NCBI RefSeq assembly: GCF_003344925.1
Contig: NZ_CP031188.1
Coordinates: 556,501-620,500, forward strand
DNA: 64,000 nt
Direction: 5' to 3'
Origin: Flavobacterium arcticum
GTDB lineage: Bacteria > Bacteroidota > Bacteroidia > Flavobacteriales > Flavobacteriaceae
The notes beneath the pieces were generated by a model. That model did not search any database, had not been told where the DNA came from, and worked only from the letters and a program-made list of their open reading frames with translations. The translations under genes were made by a program, and so were the position numbers. Positions 46,173-55,950 of the stretch are shown one piece after another. Position 1 is the first letter of the stretch. Each line of letters begins with the position of its first letter.

Positions 46173-48296
46173 TTAATCGTTGCCTTTAGCTTTCTTGATT
46201 ACTTCTTCTGATATGTTTGAAGGCGTCTCAGCATAGTGAGAAAACTCCATTGTAGATGTTGCTCTACCAGAAGATAGTGTTCTCAATGTAGTTACATAAC
46301 CAAACATTTCTGATAAAGGAACATTTGCTTTAATGGTTTTAGCACCAGCTCTGTCACCCATATCACTAACTTGACCTCTTCTTCTATTAAGGTCACCAAC
46401 GATATCTCCCATGTTTTCTTCAGGAGTGATAACTTCAATTTTCATTATAGGCTCAAGGATAACAGCACCAGCAGCACGACCAGATTCTTTATAACCTAAT
46501 TTTGCAGCCAACTCAAAAGATAATGCATCTGAATCCACAGGGTGGAAAGATCCATCTTTAAGAGTTACTTTCAAGCTATCAACTTCATAACCTGCAAGAG
46601 GTCCTGCTTTCATAGCCATTTTAAATCCTTTCTCTACAGATGGTACATATTCTTTAGGAACGTTACCACCTTTTACTTCGTTAATAAACTGAAGACCAAC
46701 AACACCTTCGTCTGCTGGACCAATGTTGAAAACGATATCTGCAAATTTACCACGACCACCAGATTGTTTCTTATAAACTTCTCTGTGCTGTGCATCTTTA
46801 GTAAATGCTTCTTTATATTCAACTTGAGGCTCACCTTGGTTAACTTCAACTTTAAACTCACGTCTCATTCTATCAATAAGGATGTCTAGGTGAAGCTCAC
46901 CCATTCCTGATATAATAGTTTGACCTGAAGCCTCATCTGTTTTAACTTGGAATGTTGGATCTTCTTCTGCAAGTTTAGCCAAAGCCATACCCATTTTATC
47001 AACGTCAGCTTTAGTTTTAGGTTCAATAGCGATACCAATTACTGGATCTGGAAAATCCATACTCTCCAATACTATTGGATTTTTTTCATTACACAGTGTA
47101 TCTCCAGTTTTAATATCCTTAAATCCTACTGCCGCACCAATATCTCCTGCCTCAATATATTCAATTGGATTTTGCTTGTTAGCATGCATCTGGTAGATAC
47201 GAGAAATACGCTCTTTGTTACCTGAACGTGTATTCAATACATAAGAACCAGCATCAAGCCTACCTGAATAAGCTCTAAAGAATGCTAAACGACCAACAAA
47301 AGGGTCAGTAGCAATTTTAAATGCTAAAGCGGCAAAAGGCGCTTTAGGATCTGGCTTACGTAATTCTTCTTCTTCTGTATCTGGGTTAACACCTACAATA
47401 CCTTCTTTATCCATTGGAGATGGAAGGTATTTACAAACTGCATCCAGCATAAACTGAACACCTTTATTTTTAAACGCTGAACCACATATCATTGGTATGA
47501 TAGACATATCAATAGTAGCTTTTCTCAAAGCAACATTAATCTCTTCCTCAGTAATAGAATCTTCATCCTCAAAGAATTTCTCCATAAGAGTTTCATCATA
47601 ATCAGCAACCGCTTCTATAAGAGCAGCTCTGTATTCATGAACCTCTTCCTTCATATCTTCAGGAATAGGAATAATATCAAATGTAGCACCTTGAGTTTCA
47701 TCATGCCATATAATAGCCTGATTTTTTACTAAATCTACAATACCTTTAAAATCATTTTCTTCACCAATTGGCAAAGTGATTGCAACTGCATTAGATTTTA
47801 GCATATCTCTTACTTGCTGACAAACAGCAAGGAAGTTAGACCCTTGACGGTCCATTTTATTCACAAAGCCCATACGAGGCACTTTATAATTATCAGCCAG
47901 CCTCCAGTTTGTTTCAGATTGTGGCTCAACACCATCAACTGCACTAAACAAGAAAACAAGACCATCAAGAACCCTTAACGAACGATTTACTTCAACAGTA
48001 AAATCAACGTGTCCAGGAGTATCAATAATATTAAAGTGATAAGGAAGCGTTTCTGGAAGCGGCTTACCTTGTTCTGTTGGGAAATTCCAAGTACAAGTAG
48101 TAGCAGCAGATGTAATTGTAATACCTCTTTCTTGCTCTTGCGCCATCCAGTCCATTGTTGCAGCACCATCGTGCACCTCACCAATTTTGTGCGATTTACC
48201 AGTATAAAAAAGAACACGCTCTGTTGTTGTTGTTTTACCAGCATCAATATGAGCAGCAATTCCTATGTTTCTAGTATATTTTAAATCTCTAGCCAT
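46173..48296 (-). CDS. fusA: Elongation factor G
   Basis: EF-G is the GTPase that drives ribosomal translocation. The G motifs are [38 protein letters not shown] and GSAFKNKG. Domains II to V follow, with [20 protein letters not shown] and the C-terminal [20 protein letters not shown]. The length of 707 residues is usual. It lies between rpsG and rpsJ; no tuf gene follows it, unlike in many proteobacteria. Confidence 0.98.
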   Translation of the reverse strand: MARDLKYTRNIGIAAHIDAGKTTTTERVLFYTGKSHKIGEVHDGAATMDWMAQEQERGITITSAATTCTWNFPTEQGKPLPETLPYHFNIIDTPGHVDFTVEVNRSLRVLDGLVFLFSAVDGVEPQSETNWRLADNYKVPRMGFVNKMDRQGSNFLAVCQQVRDMLKSNAVAITLPIGEENDFKGIVDLVKNQAIIWHDETQGATFDIIPIPEDMKEEVHEYRAALIEAVADYDETLMEKFFEDEDSITEEEINVALRKATIDMSIIPMICGSAFKNKGVQFMLDAVCKYLPSPMDKEGIVGVNPDTEEEELRKPDPKAPFAALAFKIATDPFVGRLAFFRAYSGRLDAGSYVLNTRSGNKERISRIYQMHANKQNPIEYIEAGDIGAAVGFKDIKTGDTLCNEKNPIVLESMDFPDPVIGIAIEPKTKADVDKMGMALAKLAEEDPTFQVKTDEASGQTIISGMGELHLDILIDRMRREFKVEVNQGEPQVEYKEAFTKDAQHREVYKKQSGGRGKFADIVFNIGPADEGVVGLQFINEVKGGNVPKEYVPSVEKGFKMAMKAGPLAGYEVDSLKVTLKDGSFHPVDSDALSFELAAKLGYKESGRAAGAVILEPIMKIEVITPEENMGDIVGDLNRRRGQVSDMGDRAGAKTIKANVPLSEMFGYVTTLRTLSSGRATSTMEFSHYAETPSNISEEVIKKAKGND

Positions 48297-48326
48297 TATT
48301 TCTTAAAAATTTATCTTTTTTATAAA

Positions 48327-48803
48327 TTAAAATCTAAAGTGAGAGAACGCTTTATTTGCTTCAGCCATTTTATGAGTATCCATTCTCTTTTTAACAGCAG
48401 CACCTTCTTCTTTAGCCGCAGCTAAAATTTCTGATGCTAATCTTTGAGCCATAGATTTCTCATTTCTTTTTCTTGCATAAAGTATTAACCACTTCATAGC
48501 CGTTGAGATTTTCCTGTCTGGACGAATCTGCATTGGTATCTGAAAAGTAGCTCCACCTACTCTACGACTTCTTACCTCTACATGAGGCATAACATTAGTT
48601 AATGCGTCTTTCCACATTTCTAATGCTGTTTTTTCTTCATCTTGTTTCTTAGTCTCTACGATGTCAATTGCATCATAAAACACTTTAAAAGCAGTAGATT
48701 TCTTACCATCCCACATTAAGTTATTCACAAAACGCGTTACCAGCTGATCGTTAAATCTTGGATCTGGTAAAAGAGGTCTTTTTTTAGCCTGTCTTTTTCT
48801 CAT
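48327..48803 (-). CDS. rpsG: 30S ribosomal protein S7
   Basis: S7 starts assembly of the head of the small subunit and contacts E-site tRNA. The 158 residues contain the [20 protein letters not shown] start, [20 protein letters not shown] and [20 protein letters not shown]. It lies 26 bases after rpsL. Confidence 0.98.
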   Translation of the reverse strand: MRKRQAKKRPLLPDPRFNDQLVTRFVNNLMWDGKKSTAFKVFYDAIDIVETKKQDEEKTALEMWKDALTNVMPHVEVRSRRVGGATFQIPMQIRPDRKISTAMKWLILYARKRNEKSMAQRLASEILAAAKEEGAAVKKRMDTHKMAEANKAFSHFRF

Positions 48804-48829
48804 GTCTTTTCTTTAAAACTCTTTAAAAA

Positions 48830-49210
48830 TTACTTTTTGTCTTTAGGTCGTTTAGCACCATATTTAGATCTTCTCTGTAACCTCCCGCTTACGCCGGCAG
48901 TATCTAGAGCACCACGTACAATGTGGTATCTAACACCTGGTAAATCTTTAACCCTTCCACCCCTAACTAATACTATCGAGTGCTCTTGTAGGTTATGTCC
49001 TTCTCCTGGTATGTAAGCATTCACTTCATTACCATTTGTCAAACGAACCCTTGCAACTTTACGCATTGCAGAATTCGGTTTCTTAGGTGTAGTCGTGTAA
49101 ACACGCGTACATACACCCCTTCTTTGAGGACAAGAATCTAACGCAGCCGATTTACTCTTCTTAGTCATCTGGGTTCTCCCTGTTCTTACTAATTGTTGAA
49201 TTGTAGGCAT
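48830..49210 (-). CDS. rpsL: 30S ribosomal protein S12
   Basis: S12 is at the decoding centre and controls accuracy. The 126 residues begin [20 protein letters not shown] and contain [20 protein letters not shown] and [19 protein letters not shown]. Lys43 and Lys88, whose replacement gives streptomycin resistance, are the sensitive-type residues. The start at 49210 is chosen over an in-frame ATG at 49330 because the promoter lies between them and the family begins MPTIQQL. It is the first gene of the supercluster. Confidence 0.98.
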   Translation of the reverse strand: MPTIQQLVRTGRTQMTKKSKSAALDSCPQRRGVCTRVYTTTPKKPNSAMRKVARVRLTNGNEVNAYIPGEGHNLQEHSIVLVRGGRVKDLPGVRYHIVRGALDTAGVSGRLQRRSKYGAKRPKDKK

Positions 49211-49263
49211 AATTACTTTTAAAAATTTCTTATAATTAAAAATTCCCGCTTTTTTCGGGGTTG

Positions 49264-49294
49264 CAAATGTAGAAATTATAATTAACAAAACAAA
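49264..49294 (-). promoter_or_regulatory. Consensus promoter of the str-S10-spc-alpha supercluster
   Basis: Minus strand TTTG at 49294-49291, exactly 19 bases, then TACATTTG at 49271-49264. This is a full match to the Bacteroidetes primary sigma consensus TTTG-N19-TAnnTTTG. Transcription should begin near 49258, leaving a leader of about 48 bases before rpsL. Confidence 0.85.
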
Positions 49295-49392
49295 TCTTAA
49301 CCCATTAATTTTCAAACGAATTGTCAACATAAAGTGCTGTTTATATTTTTTCAGGTTTTTTTACGTTATTTTTACCGACAACATTTTTTGCA

Positions 49393-51060
49393 TTGAAAAA
49401 ACTCCCCTTTATATTTTTACTTTTTATGCTTTGCTTTTCGGTAAAAGCACAAAACCTTTATTTAAAAGTGGAGGGTAATACCGTTAACGAAACTAAAATC
49501 ATCGACTCTATATCTTATAATAAGGTTCATAAAAATGCTAAATCAATATTAGAAGAAACCGCACTGTTATCTAAAACCTTATTAACAGCTGGTTATCTAG
49601 AAAATAAAGAAGCCTCCTATCGCAAGGTAAATGACTCCGTTTTTAATCATACTTTTTCTATAGGAAATAAAACAAACACTATACATATATATACAGGTAA
49701 GCTATCTGATTTTCATAAACAGCTTTTAAACATAACTAAAGACACTATTAGCCTACCCATAGCCGAAACCGAAAGCTTCATGAACAGTAATATGGCTTTA
49801 TTAGAAAAGAAAGGATACTCTTTAAGCAACTTACAACTTATAGATCTCGAGAAGAAAGACCAGGTTTTAAATGCTTCACTTACAATTGTAATAGAAAAAA
49901 AACGAACACTTGATGGGCTTGTACTAGAAGGGTACAAAAAATTCCCCGAAGGGATACGTCGTAATATATTGAGAAAGTATAAAGGCAAAATTTTTAATCA
50001 GGAAAACCTACAGCGACTGCATAATGATTTTAATGCTATACGCTTTGTAAATCAAATTAAATACCCCGAGATATTATTTAAAGAAGACACTACTAAGGTA
50101 TATGTATATTTAGAGAAAGCCAAACCAAACACCTTTGATGGATATATAGGCTTTTCTAACGATCAAGATGAAGGCAATGTTCGCTTTAACGGCTACTTAG
50201 ACCTATTACTTATTAATGTATTAAACACCGGAGAGCGATTTAACCTGTACTGGAAAAACAATGGCGACGAACAAACCACTTTTAATACATCTTTAGAGTT
50301 ACCTTACATTTTTAAAAGCCCGATAGGTATAAAAGCGAGTCTGAATATTTTTAAACAAGATAGTACTTTTCAAACGACCGTTACCGACTTAAATATTGGA
50401 TATTACTTTAATTATAACTCTCGTGCTTATTTAGGTTACAAACAAACAGAGTCTGTAGATATACAAAACATAGACAATAGTACACTTAGTGATTACTCGA
50501 GCACATTCTACACCTCTACCTATGAATATACTGGTTATAGTTTTGATGATTTTCTATTTCCTGAAAAAACATCTGTTTTACTAAAAGGTGGTTTTGGCAC
50601 AAGAGACACTAAAACAACTAACACAAACCAATACTTTATACAAACTGATATTTCGCATAATCTCTATCTTAATAAGCGTAATATTATAAACCTAAAGAAT
50701 GAGACCTTTTACCTTAATAGCAAATCTTATATAATTAATGAGCTTTTCCGCTTTGGTGGCATTAACTCTATAAGGGGTTTTAACGAAAACAGCCTACAGG
50801 CAAGTTTATACACTGCTTTAATGGCAGAGTATAGGTATATACTATCGCCTAACCTATATATATACTCTATTACTGACTATGGGTATTTTCAGGATAAAAC
50901 ATCGGGACTTAATGACAATTTGCTGGGATTAGGTTTTGGTTTCGGACTACTAACAAATAATGGATTATTTAATATAATATATGCTAACGGTAGCACTAAA
51001 GATGCTCCTATAAAATTATCTAATTCTATAGTGCATATTAGTTTTAAAACACGCTTTTAA
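49393..51060 (+). CDS. Omp85-type outer membrane protein
   Basis: This 555-residue protein has a signal peptide ending at SVKAQ. The N-terminal half contains POTRA-like segments (KRTLDGLVLEGYKKFPEGIR, then ILRKYKGKIFNQENLQRLHN). A C-terminal beta-barrel follows, with the conserved RGF motif at 461-463 (SIRGFNENS) and a terminal Phe. This is the surface-antigen/Omp85 layout shared by BamA, TamA and TpsB proteins. It is too short for a five-POTRA BamA, so a TamA-like or secretion role is likelier. The only suitable start is a TTG at 49393. It is transcribed away from rpsL. Confidence 0.82.
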   Translation: MKKLPFIFLLFMLCFSVKAQNLYLKVEGNTVNETKIIDSISYNKVHKNAKSILEETALLSKTLLTAGYLENKEASYRKVNDSVFNHTFSIGNKTNTIHIYTGKLSDFHKQLLNITKDTISLPIAETESFMNSNMALLEKKGYSLSNLQLIDLEKKDQVLNASLTIVIEKKRTLDGLVLEGYKKFPEGIRRNILRKYKGKIFNQENLQRLHNDFNAIRFVNQIKYPEILFKEDTTKVYVYLEKAKPNTFDGYIGFSNDQDEGNVRFNGYLDLLLINVLNTGERFNLYWKNNGDEQTTFNTSLELPYIFKSPIGIKASLNIFKQDSTFQTTVTDLNIGYYFNYNSRAYLGYKQTESVDIQNIDNSTLSDYSSTFYTSTYEYTGYSFDDFLFPEKTSVLLKGGFGTRDTKTTNTNQYFIQTDISHNLYLNKRNIINLKNETFYLNSKSYIINELFRFGGINSIRGFNENSLQASLYTALMAEYRYILSPNLYIYSITDYGYFQDKTSGLNDNLLGLGFGFGLLTNNGLFNIIYANGSTKDAPIKLSNSIVHISFKTRF

Positions 51061-51102
51061 CGAAATAGTGTAATAGGGTATAAAAAGCACTAGCCAAATC
51101 AC

Positions 51103-51110
51103 TATATTTG
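51103..51110 (+). promoter_or_regulatory. Candidate -7 element of rlmB
   Basis: TATATTTG on the plus strand ends four bases before the rlmB ATG at 51115. The mRNA would start at or inside the start codon, so a leaderless transcript or a slightly later start is implied. Confidence 0.45.
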
Positions 51111-51114
51111 CCGT

Positions 51115-51849
51115 ATGGAAAAAGAGCACCAAATATTCGGGATAAGAGCCATTATAGAGGCTATACAGGCAGGTAAAGAAATAGATAAAGTTTTTATACA
51201 AAAAGAAACACAGGGCGACCTAATGCGCGACCTGATGAAGGTGCTAAAGCGTAATAGCATTAACTTTAGCTATGTACCTGTTGAAAAACTAAACCGACTA
51301 ACACACAACAACCATCAAGGTGCTGTGGCGACTATTGCTCCTATAAAATTTCATGACCTTGAAACACTTGTAGAACAGGTTATGGAAAGCGGTAAAACTC
51401 CTCTTTTCCTTATATTAGATCAACTATCTGATGCACGCAACTTTGGTGCAATAATACGTACTGCAGAGTGTACTGGTGTAGATGGTATTATTGTTCAAAA
51501 ACAAGGTTCGGCACCTGTAAATGGTGATACCGTAAAAACATCGGCTGGAGCTGTGTTTAATGTACCCATTTGTAAAGTAGAACATATTAAAGATGCTATT
51601 TTCCACCTGCAAGGGTCAGGAATAAAAACAATTGCTGCTACAGAGAAAACCGAAGACACGATTTATGACATATCCTTTAAAGAGCCATTGGCAATTATAA
51701 TGGGATCTGAAGATAGAGGTATTAACCCATCGGTGCTTAAAATAGTAGACGAAAAAGTAAAACTACCTATGTTTGGCACTATACAGTCATTAAATGTATC
51801 AGTAGCTTGTGGTGCTTTCTTATATGAAGCAGTACGACAAAGAAGGTAA
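51115..51849 (+). CDS. rlmB: 23S rRNA 2'-O-ribose methyltransferase (RlmB/TrmH family)
   Basis: This 244-residue SPOUT methyltransferase is likely to modify guanosine 2251 of 23S rRNA. It has an L30e-like N-terminal substrate-binding domain (HQIFGIRAIIEAIQAGKEID). The three SPOUT motifs are LDQLSDARNFGAIIRTAECT, IIMGSEDRGINPSV and IQSLNVSVACGAFLYEAVRQ, which form the knotted SAM-binding site. The family also holds tRNA methyltransferases; the N-terminal domain and length favour RlmB. It converges with the rhomboid gene. Confidence 0.9.
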   Translation: MEKEHQIFGIRAIIEAIQAGKEIDKVFIQKETQGDLMRDLMKVLKRNSINFSYVPVEKLNRLTHNNHQGAVATIAPIKFHDLETLVEQVMESGKTPLFLILDQLSDARNFGAIIRTAECTGVDGIIVQKQGSAPVNGDTVKTSAGAVFNVPICKVEHIKDAIFHLQGSGIKTIAATEKTEDTIYDISFKEPLAIIMGSEDRGINPSVLKIVDEKVKLPMFGTIQSLNVSVACGAFLYEAVRQRR

Positions 51850-51865
51850 ATTTTTGGTATAACAA

Positions 51866-52657
51866 TTAGATTTCCGCACCTTCATTATCCTCTTCTTTAC
51901 TATTTTTAGTATAAGTATATACAATAGATACTCTAGGCATTGTAGATGAAGTAGGCTGTATGCTTTCTTCTTCGGGTTCAGGCTCGGGTGGTGGCGGATT
52001 TACAAAATTACCGTTCTCGTCAAATCGTTTCATAAAGGGGTCATCCTCTGGGTTGAAATTTGGCTTTTGCCAATCATACACTATAGGTTTTTGATAATCG
52101 GGAGCATCATACAATCGAGAAAATATAAAACCTGTAATAAGTCCTGCCAAATGTCCTTCCCATGATATACCTTTATCTATATCTGGGAAAACATACCATA
52201 TCATACCGCCATATAACATTATTATAGTAAGTGATAATGCTACCAAACGGTAATAGCCTGTTTGTATCCCTTTAAAAAACATAAAACTTACCAATACATA
52301 TATAAGCCCGCTTGCCCCTATATGGTAGGACTCTCTACCAATGAGCCATGTTATAGCTCCTGACAGTAAAATACCATAGCCAATAACCTGTAAAGCGTGT
52401 CTCCTATAAAAGAAACGTAATGCAGCAATGAGCACTAATAAGGGTATAGAATTATTATATAAGTGTTCTAAACTACCATGTATAAAAGGACTAAAGAGTA
52501 CACCTCTAAGTCCTTTAAATGTTCTTGGGTAAACACCGTACTGTGCAAAGTTTACAGGAAATTTTATATCAATCCAGTATATTATCCATAGAAACACTAC
52601 AAAATATAGTGGCCAAGCTAATACAGAGGGAGAAAATTTAAAGCGATTATCATTCAC
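51866..52657 (-). CDS. Rhomboid-family intramembrane serine protease
   Basis: This 263-residue membrane protein has about six helices. The rhomboid motifs are FIHGSLEHLYNNSIPL (60-73), the catalytic Ser116 in GASGLIY and the catalytic His169 in WEGHLAGLITGF. The last 65 residues are hydrophilic, with a run of prolines and glutamates (PPPPEPEPEEE), and probably lie in the cytoplasm. Substrates of bacterial rhomboids are mostly unknown and none is suggested here. It is divergent from rarA. Confidence 0.9.
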   Translation of the reverse strand: MNDNRFKFSPSVLAWPLYFVVFLWIIYWIDIKFPVNFAQYGVYPRTFKGLRGVLFSPFIHGSLEHLYNNSIPLLVLIAALRFFYRRHALQVIGYGILLSGAITWLIGRESYHIGASGLIYVLVSFMFFKGIQTGYYRLVALSLTIIMLYGGMIWYVFPDIDKGISWEGHLAGLITGFIFSRLYDAPDYQKPIVYDWQKPNFNPEDDPFMKRFDENGNFVNPPPPEPEPEEESIQPTSSTMPRVSIVYTYTKNSKEEDNEGAEI

Positions 52658-52751
52658 GGTATAAAGATTATATCAAGTGTAATAATAACTTGTCAAGAAT
52701 TTAACCACTTTTTATATCGTGCAATTTTGTCATAATGATTAATTTTACATC

Positions 52752-54029
52752 ATGGAAGCACCATTAGCAGAACGCATACGTCCGCAACATTTATCAGAAT
52801 ATATTAGCCAACAACATTTGGTAGGACCGCAAGGTTCGTTAACTCACCAAATAGCAAAGGGCATTATTCCCTCACTACTCCTTTGGGGACCTCCCGGAAC
52901 AGGAAAAACGACCCTAGCACAAATTATGGCACAAGAGTCAAAACGACCCTTTTATGTGCTGAGTGCTATAAACTCTGGTGTAAAAGAAGTGCGGGAGGTT
53001 ATTGAGAAGGCAAAGCAAAGTGGTGGACTGTTTACTGCTAAGAATCCTATACTATTTATAGATGAGATTCATCGCTTTAGCAAATCGCAACAGGATTCAC
53101 TACTAGCAGCCGTTGAAAAAGGTTGGGTAACGCTTATAGGTGCTACTACCGAAAATCCAAGTTTTGAAGTTATCCCTGCTTTATTGTCAAGATGTCAGGT
53201 TTACGTACTAAATCCATTTTCACGCGAAGACTTAGAGACTTTATTGCACCGTGCAATGGAAAAGGATGAAGTTTTAAAGCAAAAAAATATCATACTAAAA
53301 GAAACAGAAGCACTATTAAGGCTATCTGGTGGCGATGGTAGAAAGTTGCTTAATGTTTTTGAGTTAGTGATAAACGCTACTGAGGGTGACACTATCGAAA
53401 TTACCAATGAACGGGTAATGCAACTAGCACAAAAAAACACGGTGTTGTATGATAAAACAGGTGAACAACACTATGATATTATATCGGCTTTTATAAAATC
53501 GATGCGAGGTAGTGACCCTAATGGCGCAGTATATTGGTTAGCACGCATGATAGAAGGTGGCGAAGACTTAAAGTTTATAGCGCGCCGTATGCTAATACTA
53601 GCAAGTGAAGACATTGGTAATGCCAACCCAACGGCGCTTATTATGGCAAACAATGCTTTTCAGGCAGTGTCGACTATTGGATATCCCGAATCAAGAATTA
53701 TATTAAGTCAGTGCGCAGTATACCTTGCTACTTCTCCAAAAAGTAACGCAAGCTATATGGCGATAAACAAAGCGCAACAAATAGTAAAACAAACAGGTGA
53801 CTTACCCATACCACTGCACCTGCGCAATGCTCCTACTAAGTTAATGAAAGAACTAGGCTATGGCGATGAGTATAAATACTCTCATGATTATGCGAATAAC
53901 TTTGCTGAGCAAGAGTTTTTGCCCGATGAGATAAGTAATACTAAGTTTTATGACCCTGGTAGTAACAGTCGAGAAAACAGCACGCGCGATTTCTTAAAAA
54001 ACAGATGGAAAGATAAGTATGGATATTAA
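52752..54029 (+). CDS. rarA: Replication-associated recombination protein A
   Basis: RarA (MgsA) is an AAA+ ATPase related to clamp-loader subunits and to eukaryotic WRNIP1, acting at stalled replication forks. It has Walker [10 protein letters not shown] (46-54), Walker [16 protein letters not shown], sensor 1 [14 protein letters not shown] with the ALLSRCQVY arginine finger region, and the C-terminal tetramerisation part ([36 protein letters not shown]). The length of 425 residues is normal. Confidence 0.95.
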   Translation: MEAPLAERIRPQHLSEYISQQHLVGPQGSLTHQIAKGIIPSLLLWGPPGTGKTTLAQIMAQESKRPFYVLSAINSGVKEVREVIEKAKQSGGLFTAKNPILFIDEIHRFSKSQQDSLLAAVEKGWVTLIGATTENPSFEVIPALLSRCQVYVLNPFSREDLETLLHRAMEKDEVLKQKNIILKETEALLRLSGGDGRKLLNVFELVINATEGDTIEITNERVMQLAQKNTVLYDKTGEQHYDIISAFIKSMRGSDPNGAVYWLARMIEGGEDLKFIARRMLILASEDIGNANPTALIMANNAFQAVSTIGYPESRIILSQCAVYLATSPKSNASYMAINKAQQIVKQTGDLPIPLHLRNAPTKLMKELGYGDEYKYSHDYANNFAEQEFLPDEISNTKFYDPGSNSRENSTRDFLKNRWKDKYGY

Positions 54030-54039
54030 AAGTTACTTT

Positions 54040-54747
54040 TTAGAACTTTATATTCAGTTTTTCTATTATCAACTCATTATCTTGATAATACTCAAAAAAC
54101 CAATTGCCATCATCTTTTAAAATCATTCCGTTTTTACCTTCGGTAATACCTATATAATAGTCGGGGTGTGATGTTTTATACATCTTCAAGACTACCTTTG
54201 GTGCACTATCTACTAATTGATAACCATTTTTTATAGGCTGTGCAAAGAGTGTAGATTCATCAACATTGGCATCTGTTTTAAATTCAGCAGTATTAGTAGC
54301 TACCTTTGCTTGAGTGTTTCCGTTATAATCATACACCATAGTATCTACCCAACGTGATGCTTCACGCAGTGCCTCATAATATGCTCTTTGAATTTCTTTT
54401 TCTTTACTAACTCCTTTTTCTGTAGCAAACAATACTTTTCCCGAACAGTCTTTAACAGTAATAGTTAATTCGGTTTTAAACATACTCGACTCCTCCTGCA
54501 CATTTGCATACAATAATTTACATCTATCAAAAGCCAAATTTTCAGGAAGTATATCGCTAGATAAAAACACGGTAAAACCTTTCTTTTCAAAAATTCCCTT
54601 CGTAAGCTGATTCAGGTTATATTCACCTGTCGCTTTTTGAAATTCAAATCTTTCAGGTACAATCATGTACTTATAATCGCTTAGTTTTTTTTGTGAAAAA
54701 GCCGAAAATGTTAGTAAAAGGCAAAACAACACTATGATTCTGTTCAT
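54040..54747 (-). CDS. Secreted protein of unknown function
   Basis: This protein of about 235 residues has a signal peptide (NRIIVLFCLLLTFSAFSQ) and a soluble part. An alpha-beta domain at roughly 20-140 (YKYMIVPERFEFQKATGEYN, then LTKGIFEKKGFTVFLSSDI) resembles the periplasmic domains that bind lipoproteins or peptidoglycan, but I cannot name a family. The C-terminal 60 residues form beta strands (ITEGKNGMILKDDGNWFFEY). The start at 54747 is chosen because the frame's earlier ATG at 54777 would overlap the next gene and precede the signal peptide. It follows the HAD gene closely. Confidence 0.75.
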   Translation of the reverse strand: MNRIIVLFCLLLTFSAFSQKKLSDYKYMIVPERFEFQKATGEYNLNQLTKGIFEKKGFTVFLSSDILPENLAFDRCKLLYANVQEESSMFKTELTITVKDCSGKVLFATEKGVSKEKEIQRAYYEALREASRWVDTMVYDYNGNTQAKVATNTAEFKTDANVDESTLFAQPIKNGYQLVDSAPKVVLKMYKTSHPDYYIGITEGKNGMILKDDGNWFFEYYQDNELIIEKLNIKF

Positions 54748-54754
54748 AATTTGG

Positions 54755-55444
54755 TTATAATAAATTTTTAATATCAAGCAAATGATTTATTTGTTTAACA
54801 GAGGTATGAACTTGTTTGTTAAACTCATTAAAATATATGGCATCAAGCCCGTAATCTAAAGCACCCTGTACATCTGCTTCTATACAGTCACCTATCATTA
54901 TACTGGTGTGTTTTTGGGCATTGGCAGCTTTTAGTGCATATTCAAAAATATCAGGATGCGGTTTTTTACATCCTGCTAACTCGGAGTTGGTTACCGTTTC
55001 AAAATAATGATGGATATTTGAATTTTTAAGCTTGCCATCTTGCACCTCATGAAAACCATTAGTGATGATATGCAAACTGTATTTCGGTTTTAAATACTCT
55101 AATATATCTACAGCTCCTTCATACAAATAATTATACATTGGTAAATGCTTTATATAATCATCCGAAAGGACATCAATTAGATTATTATTGATAGTGAAAC
55201 CAAGAATATCAAAAGCATCTTTAAACCTTCCGTAACGAAGTTCTTGCTGTGTGATTTTACCATCTCTATACAGTTTCCAATATTTGAGATTTATCGGCAC
55301 ATAGTGCTCTAAAAACGCTGAGATATCGACACCTACATTATGCTTAGTCAGTATCGTTTCGAATGCCAATGCTGAATTCTTTTCAAAATCCCATAGTGTA
55401 TGATCGAGATCAAAAAAAACTGCCTTTTTATCACTTATCCTCAT
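54755..55444 (-). CDS. YjjG-type HAD phosphatase
   Basis: This 229-residue haloacid-dehalogenase-superfamily protein probably acts on nucleoside monophosphates, including non-canonical pyrimidines, as YjjG does. Motif I is FFDLDHTLWDFEKNS, motif II is IITNGFHEVQ, the Lys is in GCKKPHPDIFEYAL and motif III is IMIGDCIEADVQGALDYGL. A helical cap lies between motifs I and II. It overlaps the downstream end of the neighbouring 168-residue gene by one base. Confidence 0.88.
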   Translation of the reverse strand: MRISDKKAVFFDLDHTLWDFEKNSALAFETILTKHNVGVDISAFLEHYVPINLKYWKLYRDGKITQQELRYGRFKDAFDILGFTINNNLIDVLSDDYIKHLPMYNYLYEGAVDILEYLKPKYSLHIITNGFHEVQDGKLKNSNIHHYFETVTNSELAGCKKPHPDIFEYALKAANAQKHTSIMIGDCIEADVQGALDYGLDAIYFNEFNKQVHTSVKQINHLLDIKNLL

Positions 55445-55950
55445 TAGTCCCCTTTTACAATAACAGCATTCTCTATATGATAAATCCAGTCATCAACATC
55501 ATTATCGTTATAACGAAAAGTTCCTTTTAAGGTTACATATTGATCGGTTTTAAGTCGTATTGAAGGGTCTTTAAATTTTATACCCATAATAGTTTCAGGT
55601 CCTGCCTGTCCACAGAAAAAACAAGATGCAAATACATTTTTGCTCAAAGCATAGTTTTTATTATCAATAGGGATAATAAAACCACTCATTACTATTGGTT
55701 TTTTATTCTTGGTTTTTAATGTGCTATTAATTTTTGGATACATTACCCCTTCTGGATAATCTTTACTAGGTTTTTTCTCATATTGAATGCGCCCTAATAA
55801 TTTCCAACTTAGCGTATCGGCAAACACACTAGCATCTGCTGTAATTTTGTTATATGAATGCCCCACAGTTGTACTAGGAGGAGTACTTAAGGCTGTTAGA
55901 AAAAAACCTGATATAATGAGTATTGATAAAATAAAAAATGTTTTACGCAT
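55444..55950 (-). CDS. Small exported protein linked to an ABC exporter (DUF3299-like layout)
   Basis: This 168-residue protein has a signal or anchor segment (FFILSILIISGFFLTAL) and a compact beta-rich domain. That domain contains VMSGFIIPIDNKNYALSKNV and FASCFFCGQAGPETIMGIKF, followed by LKGTFRYNDNDVDDWIYHIE. The layout matches small DUF3299-type proteins found beside MacB/FtsX-type transporters in metal-related operons, with a Cys-x-x-Cys in place of their proline-rich motif. It overlaps the permease gene by eight bases, so the three genes from 57933 to 55444 are co-translated. The function is not known. Confidence 0.7.
   Translation of the reverse strand: MRKTFFILSILIISGFFLTALSTPPSTTVGHSYNKITADASVFADTLSWKLLGRIQYEKKPSKDYPEGVMYPKINSTLKTKNKKPIVMSGFIIPIDNKNYALSKNVFASCFFCGQAGPETIMGIKFKDPSIRLKTDQYVTLKGTFRYNDNDVDDWIYHIENAVIVKGD

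Noticed and set aside
49211..49330. N-terminal extension of 40 residues on S12
   Set aside because: The region contains the full-consensus promoter of rpsL, and the extra residues are not part of the S12 family.
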